From positions 1 through 64,000 of the forward strand of contig NZ_JOIZ01000014.1 of NCBI RefSeq assembly GCF_000721605.1: a DNA stretch of 64,000 nt, read 5' to 3'. The position numbers and the translations under genes were made by a program. The notes under the pieces were generated by a model. It saw nothing but the letters and a program-made list of their open reading frames with translations. It was not told the DNA's origin and made no database searches. Source of the stretch: Streptomyces sp. NRRL S-37. Its GTDB lineage: Bacteria > Actinomycetota > Actinomycetes > Streptomycetales > Streptomycetaceae. Shown here in pieces: positions 1 to 8,582 of the stretch. Every line of letters starts with the position of its first letter. The first letter of the stretch is position 1.

Positions 1-46
1 GGTACTGCAGGGGGGACCCTGTGGGAGAGTAGGACGCCGCCGAACA
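1..46 (+). rRNA. rrf: 5S ribosomal RNA, 3' end only
   Basis: The first 46 bases match the conserved 3' third of actinobacterial 5S rRNA: the ggtactgcaggggggaccct loop, the gtgggagagtaggacgccgc stem and the gccgaaca tail. The 5' part lies outside the window, so only the end of an rRNA operon is seen. A strong hairpin follows within ten bases. The exact 3' end is uncertain by a few bases. Confidence 0.9.
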
Positions 47-54
47 AATAGTGA

Positions 55-88
55 GAAAACCCCCGTGCCCTTCGGCACGGGGGTTTTC
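55..88 (+). terminator. rRNA operon terminator
   Basis: A perfect 15-bp stem (55-69 with 74-88) closes a CTTC loop; the outer stem is A/T-rich and the inner stem C/G-rich, so the 3' arm ends in TTTTC. It directly follows the 5S rRNA. Because the A-rich arm mirrors the T-rich arm, it could also stop the minus-strand response-regulator transcript arriving from the other side. Confidence 0.9.
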
Positions 89-94
89 TGCGTT

Positions 95-766
95 TCAGGA
101 CGGCTCCACCAGTTTCGTGTCGTACGCCAGGATCACCGCCTGGATGCGGTCCCGTGAGCCGGTCTTCGCGAGGATTCGGCCCACATGGGTCTTCACCGTG
201 GACTCGGCCAGGTGGAGGCGGGTGGCGATCTCGGTGTTCGTCCAGCCCTTTCCGATGACCGTGAGGATCTCCCGTTCCCGCTCCGTGAGCGTGGACAGAC
301 GTGCGTCGGGGCGGGAGACGTCCGCGGTGCCCTCGCCGGCCGGCAGATGCCGGGCGTAGGCGTCGAGGAGACGGCGGGTCAGGCTGGGGGCGACGACCGC
401 GTCCCCGGACGCCACGGAGCGGATGCCGGAGAGGAGTTCCTCCGGCCGGGCGTCCTTGACGAGGAAACCGGAGGCGCCCGCGCGGAGGCCGGCGTAGGCG
501 TACTCGTCCAGGTCGAACGTCGTCAGGATGAGGACGCGGGTGCGGTCGCCGGTGGCGGCAATGCGGCGGGTCGCCTCGATGCCGTCCAGGCCGGGCATGC
601 GGATGTCCATCAGGACCACGTCGGGGTGCAGTTCCGACGTCATGCGGATCGCTTCGCTGCCGTTCGACGCCTCGCCCAGGACCGTCATGTCGTCCTGGCT
701 CTCCAGGAGCATGCGGAAGCCGAAGCGCTGGAGGGGCTGGTCGTCGGCGATGAGGACGGTGGTCAC
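95..766 (-). CDS. NarL/FixJ-family response regulator
   Basis: A 223-residue DNA-binding response regulator of a two-component system. The receiver domain (about 1-120) has the acidic pocket D8/D9, the phospho-acceptor D54 in the VLMDIRMPG motif and a conserved lysine in FLVKDA. A LuxR-type helix-turn-helix follows (about 155-215; LTEREREILTVIGKG, then EIATRLHLAESTVKTHV). Its ATG overlaps the stop of the upstream kinase gene by four bases (ATGA), so the two are translationally coupled. The target and signal cannot be told from the sequence. Confidence 0.93.
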   Translation of the reverse strand: MTTVLIADDQPLQRFGFRMLLESQDDMTVLGEASNGSEAIRMTSELHPDVVLMDIRMPGLDGIEATRRIAATGDRTRVLILTTFDLDEYAYAGLRAGASGFLVKDARPEELLSGIRSVASGDAVVAPSLTRRLLDAYARHLPAGEGTADVSRPDARLSTLTEREREILTVIGKGWTNTEIATRLHLAESTVKTHVGRILAKTGSRDRIQAVILAYDTKLVEPS

Positions 767-2034
767 TGCGGGGTTTCCTCCGGAAGGTGGAGACGGACGC
801 GCCAGCCCTGCTCGGGGTGCGGGCGTGGGCCGGCCTCAAGTGTGCCGCCGTACAGGGCCGTTCGCTCGCGCATTCCGGGGATGCCACGGCCGTCGGACGG
901 GGCGGAGGGCGGTGTTGTGCCCTTCCCGGTGTCGGTGATGGTGACCGTGACGGCGCCCCTGTCCCCGTGGACGAGGGAGACCTCGGAGGTCGTTTCGGGG
1001 CCGGCGTGCTTGAGGGTGTTGGTGAGGGCCTCCTGGACGACCCGGAACACGGTGAGCTGGCGGCCCGGAGGGAGGGTCGCCCGGCCCTCGACGCGGGTGC
1101 GGACGGTCAGGCCCGCGCTGCGGACGCCGTCGATGAGCTGGTCCAGGTCGGTGAGGCCGGGCTGGGGGGTCCGCTCGGCGGGGTGGGCGGTGTCGTCGTC
1201 GCGGAGGACGTCCAGGAGGCGGCGGAGTTCGCCGAGGGCCTGGCGGCTGGTGGTGGCGATGGCGTCCAGGGCCTGGGCGGCGCGTGCCGGGGACTTGCCG
1301 GCCGCGTACCTGCCGCCGTCCGCGAGGCCCGTGATGACGGACAGGTTGTGGCCGATGATGTCGTGCATCTCGCGGGCGATACGGGCGCGTTCGGCGGCGG
1401 CGGCGAGCTGGGCCTGCTGGTCGCGTTCGGTCTCCAGGCGGCGGGCGCGGTCCTCCAGGGCCTCGGTGTAGTTCTGCCGGGTGCGGACCGTGATGCCGAT
1501 GAGGACGGCCACGAGGACGGACGTCAGCTGGGAGCCGATCTGCTGGCTCCACTCGCCCTCGCCGTAGCGGGCCGCGGAGACCACCACGGGTGTGAGGAAC
1601 AGGGCCGGGGCCCACCACAGATGGCGCAGGGGGAGGCGCAGGGTGATGTGGTAGACGACGACGAGCTGGAGGAGCGCCGCCTGGAGTGTGGCGCCGGACC
1701 AGGCGTTGACCAGGGCGAACGGGGTCATGGTCAGCAGGACCGCCGCGGGATGGGCGCGGCGCCACAGGAGGGGAACGGACAGGCCGAGGCTCAGGACGAG
1801 GAGGAGAGGACCGGGGGCGTCCGGGTTATGGGTGACGCTGCGCCAGCCGTCACCGGTGTAGTCGATGAGCGCGGCCGTCACCCAGAAGCCGGCGAAGGTC
1901 ATGTCCCACAGCAGCGGGTGGCGCCGGTCGAAGGTACGCATCCGCTGATTGACGCGTTGCAGGTACTGGGTGAGGGGCTCCACCGCCCGCACTCCCGTCG
2001 GTGGGGTCTCCCGGTCGTTCGTCACGAGGTCCAT
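763..2034 (-). CDS. Sensor histidine kinase, HisKA_3 family
   Basis: A membrane sensor kinase partner of the adjacent NarL-type regulator. The N-terminal half holds several hydrophobic segments (for example around WDMTFAGFWVTAALI and LLLVLSLGLSVPLLW) with no large extracellular domain. A dimerisation/phospho-acceptor box (EMHDIIGHNLSVITG) and a HATPase domain with a GRGIPGMRERTALYGG motif follow. I chose ATG 2034 (MDLVTNDRET, 423 aa) because the reading frame upstream of it is low-complexity and runs into the divergent promoter region. An internal-membrane sensing mode similar to other Streptomyces kinases of this class is inferred. Confidence 0.9.
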   Translation of the reverse strand: MDLVTNDRETPPTGVRAVEPLTQYLQRVNQRMRTFDRRHPLLWDMTFAGFWVTAALIDYTGDGWRSVTHNPDAPGPLLLVLSLGLSVPLLWRRAHPAAVLLTMTPFALVNAWSGATLQAALLQLVVVYHITLRLPLRHLWWAPALFLTPVVVSAARYGEGEWSQQIGSQLTSVLVAVLIGITVRTRQNYTEALEDRARRLETERDQQAQLAAAAERARIAREMHDIIGHNLSVITGLADGGRYAAGKSPARAAQALDAIATTSRQALGELRRLLDVLRDDDTAHPAERTPQPGLTDLDQLIDGVRSAGLTVRTRVEGRATLPPGRQLTVFRVVQEALTNTLKHAGPETTSEVSLVHGDRGAVTVTITDTGKGTTPPSAPSDGRGIPGMRERTALYGGTLEAGPRPHPEQGWRVRLHLPEETPQ

Positions 2035-2112
2035 GGTGGTGGGTCCGTCCGCCGGTCGGGCCGAGCCGTCTTTCCTGCGTCGATGATCGTCCGTGTGGGG
2101 GTGGGGGTCGTC

Positions 2113-2157
2113 GTACCGGGGATCGTATTCCGGGTGAAGGCCGTGGTACCCCGGTAC
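2113..2157. promoter_or_regulatory. Inverted repeat in the divergent promoter region
   Basis: The 9-bp half GTACCGGGG (2113-2121) is repeated in exact inverse as CCCCGGTAC (2149-2157). The right half lies inside a second short palindrome, GTACC-CC-GGTAC (2146-2157). The pair sits between the divergent starts of the histidine kinase and the acetyltransferase, a plausible operator for the response regulator. This is inference from position and symmetry. Confidence 0.4.
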
Positions 2158-2170
2158 TACGGTGGCGGGC

Positions 2171-2740
2171 ATGAGTACCAGTGCCAAGCCCGTCGACGAC
2201 TGTGTGATCCGGCCGGTGCGCGCGGAGGAGTGGGCCGCGGCGCGGGAGCTGCGGCTCACCGCGCTGCGGGACCCGGTCGCGGACCTCGCCTACCTGGAGA
2301 CCTACGAGGAGGCCATGGCCCGGCCGGACTCGTTCTGGCAGGAGCGGACGGTGAGGGTCGCGGAGGACGCCGACGGGGCGCGGCAGTTCATCGCCGAGAC
2401 GAAGGACGGGAAGTGGGTCGGCAACGTCGTCACGCTGATCGAGAAGGCCGGGTCGACGGACTGGGCCGGGTTCCCCGTGGAGCGGCGGCAGGGGCATCTG
2501 GTGGGGGTGTACGTGGCGCCGGGGTACCGGGGGAGCGGGCTGACCAAGGCGCTGTTCGACGCCGCGGTGGAGTGGGCGTGGGAGCGTGGCGCGGAGCGGG
2601 TGCGGCTCATCGTGCACCCGGAGAACGCGCGGGCGCTGGGTTTCTACCGCAAGGCCGGGTTCGTGGAGAGCGGGGTGACCGTGCCGTTGGCGGACAAGCC
2701 GGGGGAGCGGGAGCTGGAGATGGTGGTCGGGCGGCCGTAG
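2171..2740 (+). CDS. GNAT-family N-acetyltransferase
   Basis: A 189-residue GNAT acetyltransferase. The acetyl-CoA binding region is seen as VGVYVAPGYRGSGLTKALFDAAVEWA, here quoted in part, matching motif A (V-x-P-x-x-R-G-x-G), followed by the C-terminal LIVHPENARALGFYRKAGFVESG signature (key residues N, A, F, Y, G, F). ATG 2171 is used; GTG 2162 in the same frame would add three residues and neither has a clear ribosome site. It is divergent from the two-component pair and ends eight bases before the secretion operon's last stop. The substrate is unknown. Confidence 0.88.
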   Translation: MSTSAKPVDDCVIRPVRAEEWAAARELRLTALRDPVADLAYLETYEEAMARPDSFWQERTVRVAEDADGARQFIAETKDGKWVGNVVTLIEKAGSTDWAGFPVERRQGHLVGVYVAPGYRGSGLTKALFDAAVEWAWERGAERVRLIVHPENARALGFYRKAGFVESGVTVPLADKPGERELEMVVGRP

Positions 2741-2748
2741 CCGGAGGG

Positions 2749-4263
2749 TCAGACCGGTAGTTCGGTGTGGGGCCAGCGGGATCTGGCCTGTTCGCGGGAG
2801 CGGAGCAGGGCCAGCGTGGGCAGGCCGAGGTCCGTGCCGGTGGCGAGCAGGTCCGGGAGCTGGGGGAGCGGGGCCACGGCCGCCACGTCGTCCAGGACGA
2901 GGGTGAGTGGTGGGTCGAGCCGACCGGAGGATGACCGTTCGGCCATGCGCCGGCCGTGCTCGACCACGTGTGAGGCGAGGGCCGTCAGCAGGGGCATCGC
3001 GCCCGGACTGCTCCGGGGGTCCTCGATGGATTCACCCACGACATAAAGCGTGCCCCCTTCATGCACAAAGGAATCCAAGGCGAGGGCATCGGTTCGGTTG
3101 GGAGTGCAGGCCTCGCGGACGTTGACCGTGGAGAGCGCGGCCAGGGCGCGGGTGGTCAGCTGCTGGGCCATGTCCCGGCGTTCGGGGTGTGCCGTGAGGG
3201 CCGCCTCGAGTTCGCCGGCGGCGCCGGGGGCGGCCTTGGGGCTGGTACGGAGGATGCGTACGGCGTCGTGGACCTGGAGGCCCTGGGACCAGCGGTGGAC
3301 GTGGCGGATCGTACGGCCGTCCACGGCGGCGGCGTGGACGTAGCTGCGGAGCAGGGTCTCCGCGGTGTCGCCGACCGCCTGGTCGAGGCGGGAGGTGGGG
3401 CGGACGGGGGCGAGGAGGGCCGCCGCGCGGGCGGTGGCTGTTTCCTTGTCCTCGCAGCCGGCGGTGGGGGACCAGTGGAGGCGGGCCGGGGTGTCGCAGA
3501 GGTGGGTGGGGTCGTAGAGGTGGGTGGGGCCGAGTTTGGCGCGGGCGTCCTTGGTCTCGTGCCAGAGGGTGGGGTTGGAGGTGAGGACGAGGGCGGGGCC
3601 CTCCGCGTCGCGTACGGCCTGGGCCGCGGTGGTGTGGCGGGTGGCCGGGGGGCCGTAGAGCAGTCCCGCGCCCTCGGTGCGGGGGGTTTCCCACCCGCTC
3701 GCCCGTCCGTCGTCGGTCGTGAGCGCGGCCGCGGGTTCTTCCCGTGCCGGAGGCTTCTCCTCGGGCTCCCTCGGGGTCGGTACCTCGTGCAGCTGCTTCG
3801 GCGCCGGCTGCGGCTGCGGCTCCTGTGCGGGTGGCCGCGCCGGCTCCGGCCGCCGCGGCGCGCCCCCCGTCGCCCGTTCCACCCGGCGTCGTGCCCGTAC
3901 GGCTCTCCAGCGGGCCACCGTGCCCACGGTGAACACCGTCAGGACGGCCAGGATCATCAGCTGGCCGATGAGCAGGCCCCAGAAGAGGCCGTACCCCGAC
4001 AGGGCGGCCTCCGGGGTGTCCGGCCAGGCGGCGGGGAGGTTTTGCGGGTCGGCGACGAGGTGGCGCATGGCCACCGGGGTGCGGGCGAAGGTGACGCCGG
4101 ACGGCCAGTGGCCGTGGGCGAAGAGGCCCGCGAGGCCGGTGGCCGTCCACACCATGGCGGTCACGCCGATGAGGAACGCGAGGATGCCGATCAGCAGCCC
4201 GTCGGGGATGCCGCCGCCCCGGCCGCCGGCCCGGCCGTGCTCACGGTGATCGTCCGGTCTCAC
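2749..4263 (-). CDS. TraG/VirD4-like coupling-protein homologue with degenerate Walker A
   Basis: A 504-residue membrane protein, last gene of the secretion-like operon. Two N-terminal membrane segments (about 22-42 and 95-118) are followed by a proline/charge-rich linker (about 130-185) and a TraG/TraD-type ATPase fold. In the family the linker leads to GPPGSGKT; here the matching stretch reads LLYGPPATRHTTAAQ (about 200-212), lacking the Gly-Lys-Thr core. The Walker B-like region TLVLDDVAAVAPLPQLPDLL (about 450-470) is kept. The protein stops soon after the conserved RSREQARSRW, where relatives continue. GTG 4263 is chosen because GAGGG stands just upstream and the previous gene ends at 4275. 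ATP use is doubtful; a structural role is an inference. Confidence 0.8.
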   Translation of the reverse strand: MRPDDHREHGRAGGRGGGIPDGLLIGILAFLIGVTAMVWTATGLAGLFAHGHWPSGVTFARTPVAMRHLVADPQNLPAAWPDTPEAALSGYGLFWGLLIGQLMILAVLTVFTVGTVARWRAVRARRRVERATGGAPRRPEPARPPAQEPQPQPAPKQLHEVPTPREPEEKPPAREEPAAALTTDDGRASGWETPRTEGAGLLYGPPATRHTTAAQAVRDAEGPALVLTSNPTLWHETKDARAKLGPTHLYDPTHLCDTPARLHWSPTAGCEDKETATARAAALLAPVRPTSRLDQAVGDTAETLLRSYVHAAAVDGRTIRHVHRWSQGLQVHDAVRILRTSPKAAPGAAGELEAALTAHPERRDMAQQLTTRALAALSTVNVREACTPNRTDALALDSFVHEGGTLYVVGESIEDPRSSPGAMPLLTALASHVVEHGRRMAERSSSGRLDPPLTLVLDDVAAVAPLPQLPDLLATGTDLGLPTLALLRSREQARSRWPHTELPV

Positions 4264-4274
4264 GCGTGCTCCCT

Positions 4275-5684
4275 CTACGCCACCGTCGATTCGGAGTCGC
4301 CGACGTGCTGTTCCACGAAGGCCGCCGCCCGCTCCTCCGCCTCCCGTTCGGCGGCGCGCAGGGCGTCGTCGGCGAAGTCGGCGGAGGACTCGGTCATCGC
4401 GCGGTCGGTGAAGACCAGCGGGCGTTCGGTCTCGGTGACCAGGTGTTTGACCACCTGGACGTTGCCGTTGACGTCCCAGACCGCGATGCCGGGGGTGAGC
4501 GTCGGAATGATCTCCACGGCCCACCTGGGCAGGCCCAGCACCCGGCCCGTCGCCCTCGCCTCGTCCGCCTTCTGGGCGTAGATGGTCCGGGTCGACGCCA
4601 TCTTCAGGATGGCCGCCGCCTCCTTCGCCGCCGCCCCGTCCACCACGTCGGACAGGTGGTGGACGACCGCGACGAACGACAGGCCGAGCCGCCGCCCGAA
4701 CTTCAGCAGCCGCTGGAACAACTGCGCCACGAACGGGCTGTTGATGATGTGCCAGGCCTCCTCGACCAGGAAGATGCGCTTCTTCCGGTCGGGGCGGATC
4801 CAGGTGTGCTCCAGCCACACGCCGACGATCGCCATGAGGATCGGCATGGCGATGGAGTTGCGGTCGATGTGGGACAGGTCGAAGACGATGAGCGGCGCGT
4901 CGAGGTCGATGCCGACGGTCGTCGGGCCGTCGAACATGCCGCGCAGGTCACCGTCGACGAGGCGGTCCAGGACCAGGGCGACGTCCAGGCCCCAGGCCCG
5001 TACGTCGTCTATGGCGACGTTCATCGCCTCCGCCGACTCCGGTTCGGGGTGGCGCAGCCGCTCGACGATGTCGGAGAGGACCGGCTGGCGTTCGACGATG
5101 GTCTCGTTGACGTAGGCGTGTGCGACCTTGAGGGCGAAGCCGGACCGCTCGTCGAGGCCGTGCCCCATCGCGACCTCGATGATGGTCCGCAGCAGGGCGA
5201 GCTGCCCGGTCGTCGTGATCGACGGGTCGAGCGGGTTGAGCCGGATGCCGTGGTCCAGGGCGGCCATCGGGTCGAGGCGGATGGGGGTGATGCCCATCTC
5301 CTGCGCGACGAGGTTCCACTCGCCGACGCCGTCCTCGCCCTGCGCGTCCAGGACGACGACCTGGCGGTCGCGGAAGCGCAGCTGCCGCAGGACGTACGTC
5401 TTCTCCAGGGCCGACTTGCCGTTGCCGGACTCGCCGAGGACCAGCCAGTGCGGGGCGGGGAGCTGCTGGCCGTAGAGCTGGAAGGGGTCGTAGATGTAGC
5501 CCTTGCCGGAGTAGACCTCGCGGCCGATGATGACGCCGGAGTCGCCGAGGCCGGGGGCGGCGGTCGGGAGGTAGACCGCCTGCGCCTGGCCGGTGGACGT
5601 GCGTACCGGCAGCCGTGTCGTCTCGACCTTCCCGAACAGGAAGGACGTGAAGGCGTCGGTGACGACGGACAGCGGATCCCGCAT
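4275..5684 (-). CDS. VirB4/TraE-type ATPase of a type IV secretion-like system
   Basis: A 469-residue cytoplasmic ATPase equivalent to the C-terminal half of VirB4. Walker A is GESGNGKS at residues 84-91; Walker B is RIFLVEEAWHII at about 298-309, followed by a typical VirB4 region with LSFVAVVHHLSDV. It is thought to power assembly or transport at the inner membrane. The VirB4 N-terminal domain is instead encoded by the preceding gene (13 bases upstream), so the protein is split relative to proteobacterial VirB4. Start ATG 5684 is preceded by GGGGCTGAG. The 3' end is 11 bases from the coupling-protein gene. Confidence 0.9.
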   Translation of the reverse strand: MRDPLSVVTDAFTSFLFGKVETTRLPVRTSTGQAQAVYLPTAAPGLGDSGVIIGREVYSGKGYIYDPFQLYGQQLPAPHWLVLGESGNGKSALEKTYVLRQLRFRDRQVVVLDAQGEDGVGEWNLVAQEMGITPIRLDPMAALDHGIRLNPLDPSITTTGQLALLRTIIEVAMGHGLDERSGFALKVAHAYVNETIVERQPVLSDIVERLRHPEPESAEAMNVAIDDVRAWGLDVALVLDRLVDGDLRGMFDGPTTVGIDLDAPLIVFDLSHIDRNSIAMPILMAIVGVWLEHTWIRPDRKKRIFLVEEAWHIINSPFVAQLFQRLLKFGRRLGLSFVAVVHHLSDVVDGAAAKEAAAILKMASTRTIYAQKADEARATGRVLGLPRWAVEIIPTLTPGIAVWDVNGNVQVVKHLVTETERPLVFTDRAMTESSADFADDALRAAEREAEERAAAFVEQHVGDSESTVA

Positions 5685-5697
5685 ATCGGCTCAGCCC

Positions 5698-7257
5698 CTA
5701 CCTTCGGATGCCGGTGGCGAACGGAAGTGTGTTCACGAAGGCGCGGTGGTGCTCGCGGTCGCACCACTCCAGCTTCAGGTACGACTTTCCGGCCGACGCC
5801 CGTATGGTCCGCTTGTCGCGGGCCAGGGCCTCGGGGTTGCGGGAGGAGACGGTGATGTAGCCGACCAGGTTGACGCCGGCCGCGCCGCTGGCGAGGTCCT
5901 CGCCGCGCTGGTCCAGGCGGCTGTGGGCGGCCATGTCGCGCGGGTCGACGGTGCGGTTCATCTTGGCGGCGCGGGACGCCTCCGCCACGTCGTTGGTCTT
6001 CTCGGTCAGCATCCGCTCGATGGCGACCTCGGTGGGTTCGAGGTCCATGGTGACGGCGACCGTGCGGATCACGTCCGGGGTGTGGACGAGGAGGGGCGCC
6101 AGGAAGTTGACGCCCACCGGGGTCATCGGCCACTCCTTGATCCAGGCCGTGGCGTGGCACCAGGGGGCGCGGGTGGAGGACTCGCGGGTCTTGGCCTGGA
6201 GGTAGGTGGGCTCCATGGCGTCCAGCTCGGCCGGCCAGGCGTTGCGCTGCGTCATCGCCTGGATGTGGTCGATCGGGTGGTCCGGGTCGTACATGCCGTG
6301 GATCAGCGAGGACAGCCTGCTCTGGCCGAGCGGCTGCCGTACGCGGATGTCGGCCTCCTGGAGCCGGGAGCAGATGTCGGTCAGCTCACGGGCCATGACG
6401 ACGGCGAGCCCCGCGTCCCGGTCCACCTTGCCGCCGCCCTGGCGGCGCATCGCCCGCGCCATGGCGTTGGCCTCGGCGGCCAGTTCGCGCGTGTAGTGCA
6501 TGCAGGCGACGAGGTAGGCGCGGTGCTGCTCGCTGCTGGTCGACACCATCGACTGGAGCTGGTCGTACGACTGCTGCAGCCACGCCGGTGACGTGGTGTC
6601 GCCGCGGACGGCGACGTCCTTGGCGTGGGCGTCGGGGTCGGCGGGCAGGGTGCGGGCCAGCATCTGGATGCGGGTGACGAAGCCGTCGCCGTTGGCGACG
6701 TGCTTGAGCAGGGTGCCGAAGCGGTCGACGAGGGCTTCCTGGTCCTCGGAGTCGCGCAGGCCGACGCCCGGTCCCTCGATCTCGATGGCGGCGGTGACGG
6801 TCTTGCGGTCCGCGTGCAGCAGGACGGCGATCTCGTCCGGGCCGAACGGGGCGGCGAGCCAGGTGATCCTGCCGATCCCGGGCGGCGTCCCGATCTCCAC
6901 CTCGCGGCCGTCCAGGCGGGTGCCCGCCTCGACGGCGCCGGAGCGGTAGGTGGTGCCGCGGCGCACGGTCCGCTTGTAGCTGCGGTTGATCTCGAACCAC
7001 TTGTAGAAGGTGCGGCCCCGGTAGGGCACGTACACCGCGGCCAGCGCCAGCATCGGGAAGCCCGCGAGCAGCACGATCCGCACGGACAGGACGGGGACGA
7101 GAAGCCCGCACATCATGCCGAGGAACGCGCCCAGGACGATCAGCGCGATCTCACCGGTCTCGCGATTGCGGCCGACGATCGCGTTCGGCCGGGCCCGGCC
7201 GATCAGATACGTACGGCGGGGCGTGACCGGATGGGACAGGTGGGACTCGGTCGTCAA
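5698..7257 (-). CDS. SCO6880-type membrane protein: PrgI-like segment plus VirB4 N-terminal domain
   Basis: A 519-residue protein. Two adjacent transmembrane helices (about 33-48 and 52-72; LIVLGAFLGMMCGLLVPVLS and RIVLLAGFPMLALAAVYVP) resemble PrgI, the VirB3-like partner of Gram-positive type IV systems. The soluble remainder resembles the N-terminal domain of VirB4/TraE family proteins. The start is TTG 7257, overlapping the previous stop (TTGA) and preceded by GGAGGTGAAGG, a near-ideal ribosome site. The arrangement VirB3-VirB4N in one gene and VirB4C in the next is known in actinobacterial conjugative elements. Likely binds the ATPase encoded downstream. Confidence 0.82.
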   Translation of the reverse strand: MTTESHLSHPVTPRRTYLIGRARPNAIVGRNRETGEIALIVLGAFLGMMCGLLVPVLSVRIVLLAGFPMLALAAVYVPYRGRTFYKWFEINRSYKRTVRRGTTYRSGAVEAGTRLDGREVEIGTPPGIGRITWLAAPFGPDEIAVLLHADRKTVTAAIEIEGPGVGLRDSEDQEALVDRFGTLLKHVANGDGFVTRIQMLARTLPADPDAHAKDVAVRGDTTSPAWLQQSYDQLQSMVSTSSEQHRAYLVACMHYTRELAAEANAMARAMRRQGGGKVDRDAGLAVVMARELTDICSRLQEADIRVRQPLGQSRLSSLIHGMYDPDHPIDHIQAMTQRNAWPAELDAMEPTYLQAKTRESSTRAPWCHATAWIKEWPMTPVGVNFLAPLLVHTPDVIRTVAVTMDLEPTEVAIERMLTEKTNDVAEASRAAKMNRTVDPRDMAAHSRLDQRGEDLASGAAGVNLVGYITVSSRNPEALARDKRTIRASAGKSYLKLEWCDREHHRAFVNTLPFATGIRR

Positions 7258-8582
7258 CGCCCTTCACCTCCCGTGCTGTTGGTGCTGCTGTTGCGGGTGT
7301 TTCCGGCGTGAGGGGTGTTCACCGGGCTGCTGGAGCGGGGTGCGGGTGCGGTGGCCGCGCCGCTGTTCGACGGGCGTGAGCTGTGCGCGGCGACTCCGCC
7401 GGAGGCGGGGTTGGAGGGGCGGGGGCCGGTGGACTGGCCGCCGCCTCCGTGGTGGTTGTCGGCGCGGGTGCTGTGGGTCTTGATGCCCTGGGAGACCAGG
7501 CTCGCCGGGGAGCTCATGACCGCGGCGGCCTTGCTTTCGGCACCCTGCATGAGGCGGTTGTTGCGGGAGTTGGCCAGTTCGTCGCCGAAGCCGGGGACGA
7601 AGCGGTAGATCATCGCGGAGGCGAAGATGGCGAGCAGGATGATCGCCAGTCCGGAGACCACGGCGGAGAAGGCGCCGGGCCCGTCCTCGGCGGACAGTGC
7701 CCCGGCGAGGCCGAGCACGATCACGATGACGGGCTTCACGAGGATCACGGCGATCATGATGCCCGCCCAGCGGCGGACGTGGCCCCACAGGTTCTTGTCC
7801 ACGAGGCCGGCGTAGACGACGGTGCCGAGGAGGGCGCCGACGTAGAGCAGGGCGGCGCGGATGACGAGCTCCAGCCAGAGGACGCCGGCGGCGAGGATCG
7901 ACACGAGCGAGACGACGATCAGCATGATCGGTCCGCCGCCGATGTCGTCGCCCTTCTCGAGGGCGCCGGCGAACGTGCCGAAGAACGTGTCCTGCTGGGC
8001 GCCGGTCGCCTTGGCCAGGACATCGGAGACGCCGTCGGTCGCCGACACGACGGTGTAGAGGATCAGCGGGGTGAAGGCGGAGGCGAGCACGGTCAGCCAG
8101 AGGAAGCCGATGGCTTCGGAGAGGGCGGTGGTGAAGGGGACACCGCGCACCGCCCGCTTGGTGACCGCGAGCAGCCAGAGCACGAGGGTGAGGATCGCCG
8201 ACGCCGCGAAGACGATGGCGTACTGCTGACGGAACTGGGCGTTCGTGAAGTCGACGTTCGCGGTCTCGTCGACGGCTTTGCTGAGCTGCTTGATGGTCCA
8301 GGAGGCGGCGTCGGCGCAGCCCTGGGCGAGGGAGGCGAGGGGGTCGAGGGCGGTGGTGGGGTCGTTGAGGGTGCTCGATCCCGAGGGGCCTTCACCCTCT
8401 TTGCCTCGTTCGCAGTACTTCTTGGCAGGGCCAGCGATCAGAGAGCAGGGGTCGTCGCTCTCTGTCGGTGACGGGGAAGGAGTGGGTGCTGCGAAGGCAC
8501 GCGCGGCCAGCAGGACGGCGGTCGCTTGAACGATGGCGACGAGGCCGGTGAGCTTGAGTACGCGGTGTCGGCTACCGGGCAT
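7254..8582 (-). CDS. VirB6/TrbL-like polytopic membrane protein
   Basis: A 442-residue multispanning protein. It starts at ATG 8582 (MPGSRHRVLKLTGLVAI), which overlaps the preceding gene by 11 bases and gives a proper signal peptide ending at about ARAFAAP. After a Cys-containing soluble segment (DPCSLIAGPAKKYC, later GCADAA) come about six membrane helices between residues 120 and 330, a topology typical of VirB6/TrbL channel subunits. The C-terminal 110 residues are a Ser/Pro/Ala/Gly-rich tail. Sequence similarity to VirB6 is by topology and gene order only. Likely the core inner-membrane channel of the complex. Confidence 0.75.
   Translation of the reverse strand: MPGSRHRVLKLTGLVAIVQATAVLLAARAFAAPTPSPSPTESDDPCSLIAGPAKKYCERGKEGEGPSGSSTLNDPTTALDPLASLAQGCADAASWTIKQLSKAVDETANVDFTNAQFRQQYAIVFAASAILTLVLWLLAVTKRAVRGVPFTTALSEAIGFLWLTVLASAFTPLILYTVVSATDGVSDVLAKATGAQQDTFFGTFAGALEKGDDIGGGPIMLIVVSLVSILAAGVLWLELVIRAALLYVGALLGTVVYAGLVDKNLWGHVRRWAGIMIAVILVKPVIVIVLGLAGALSAEDGPGAFSAVVSGLAIILLAIFASAMIYRFVPGFGDELANSRNNRLMQGAESKAAAVMSSPASLVSQGIKTHSTRADNHHGGGGQSTGPRPSNPASGGVAAHSSRPSNSGAATAPAPRSSSPVNTPHAGNTRNSSTNSTGGEGR

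Noticed and set aside
185..1471. Long plus-strand open frames over the two-component genes
   Set aside because: Artefacts of high GC on the opposite strand; low-complexity Arg/Ala/Gly sequence.
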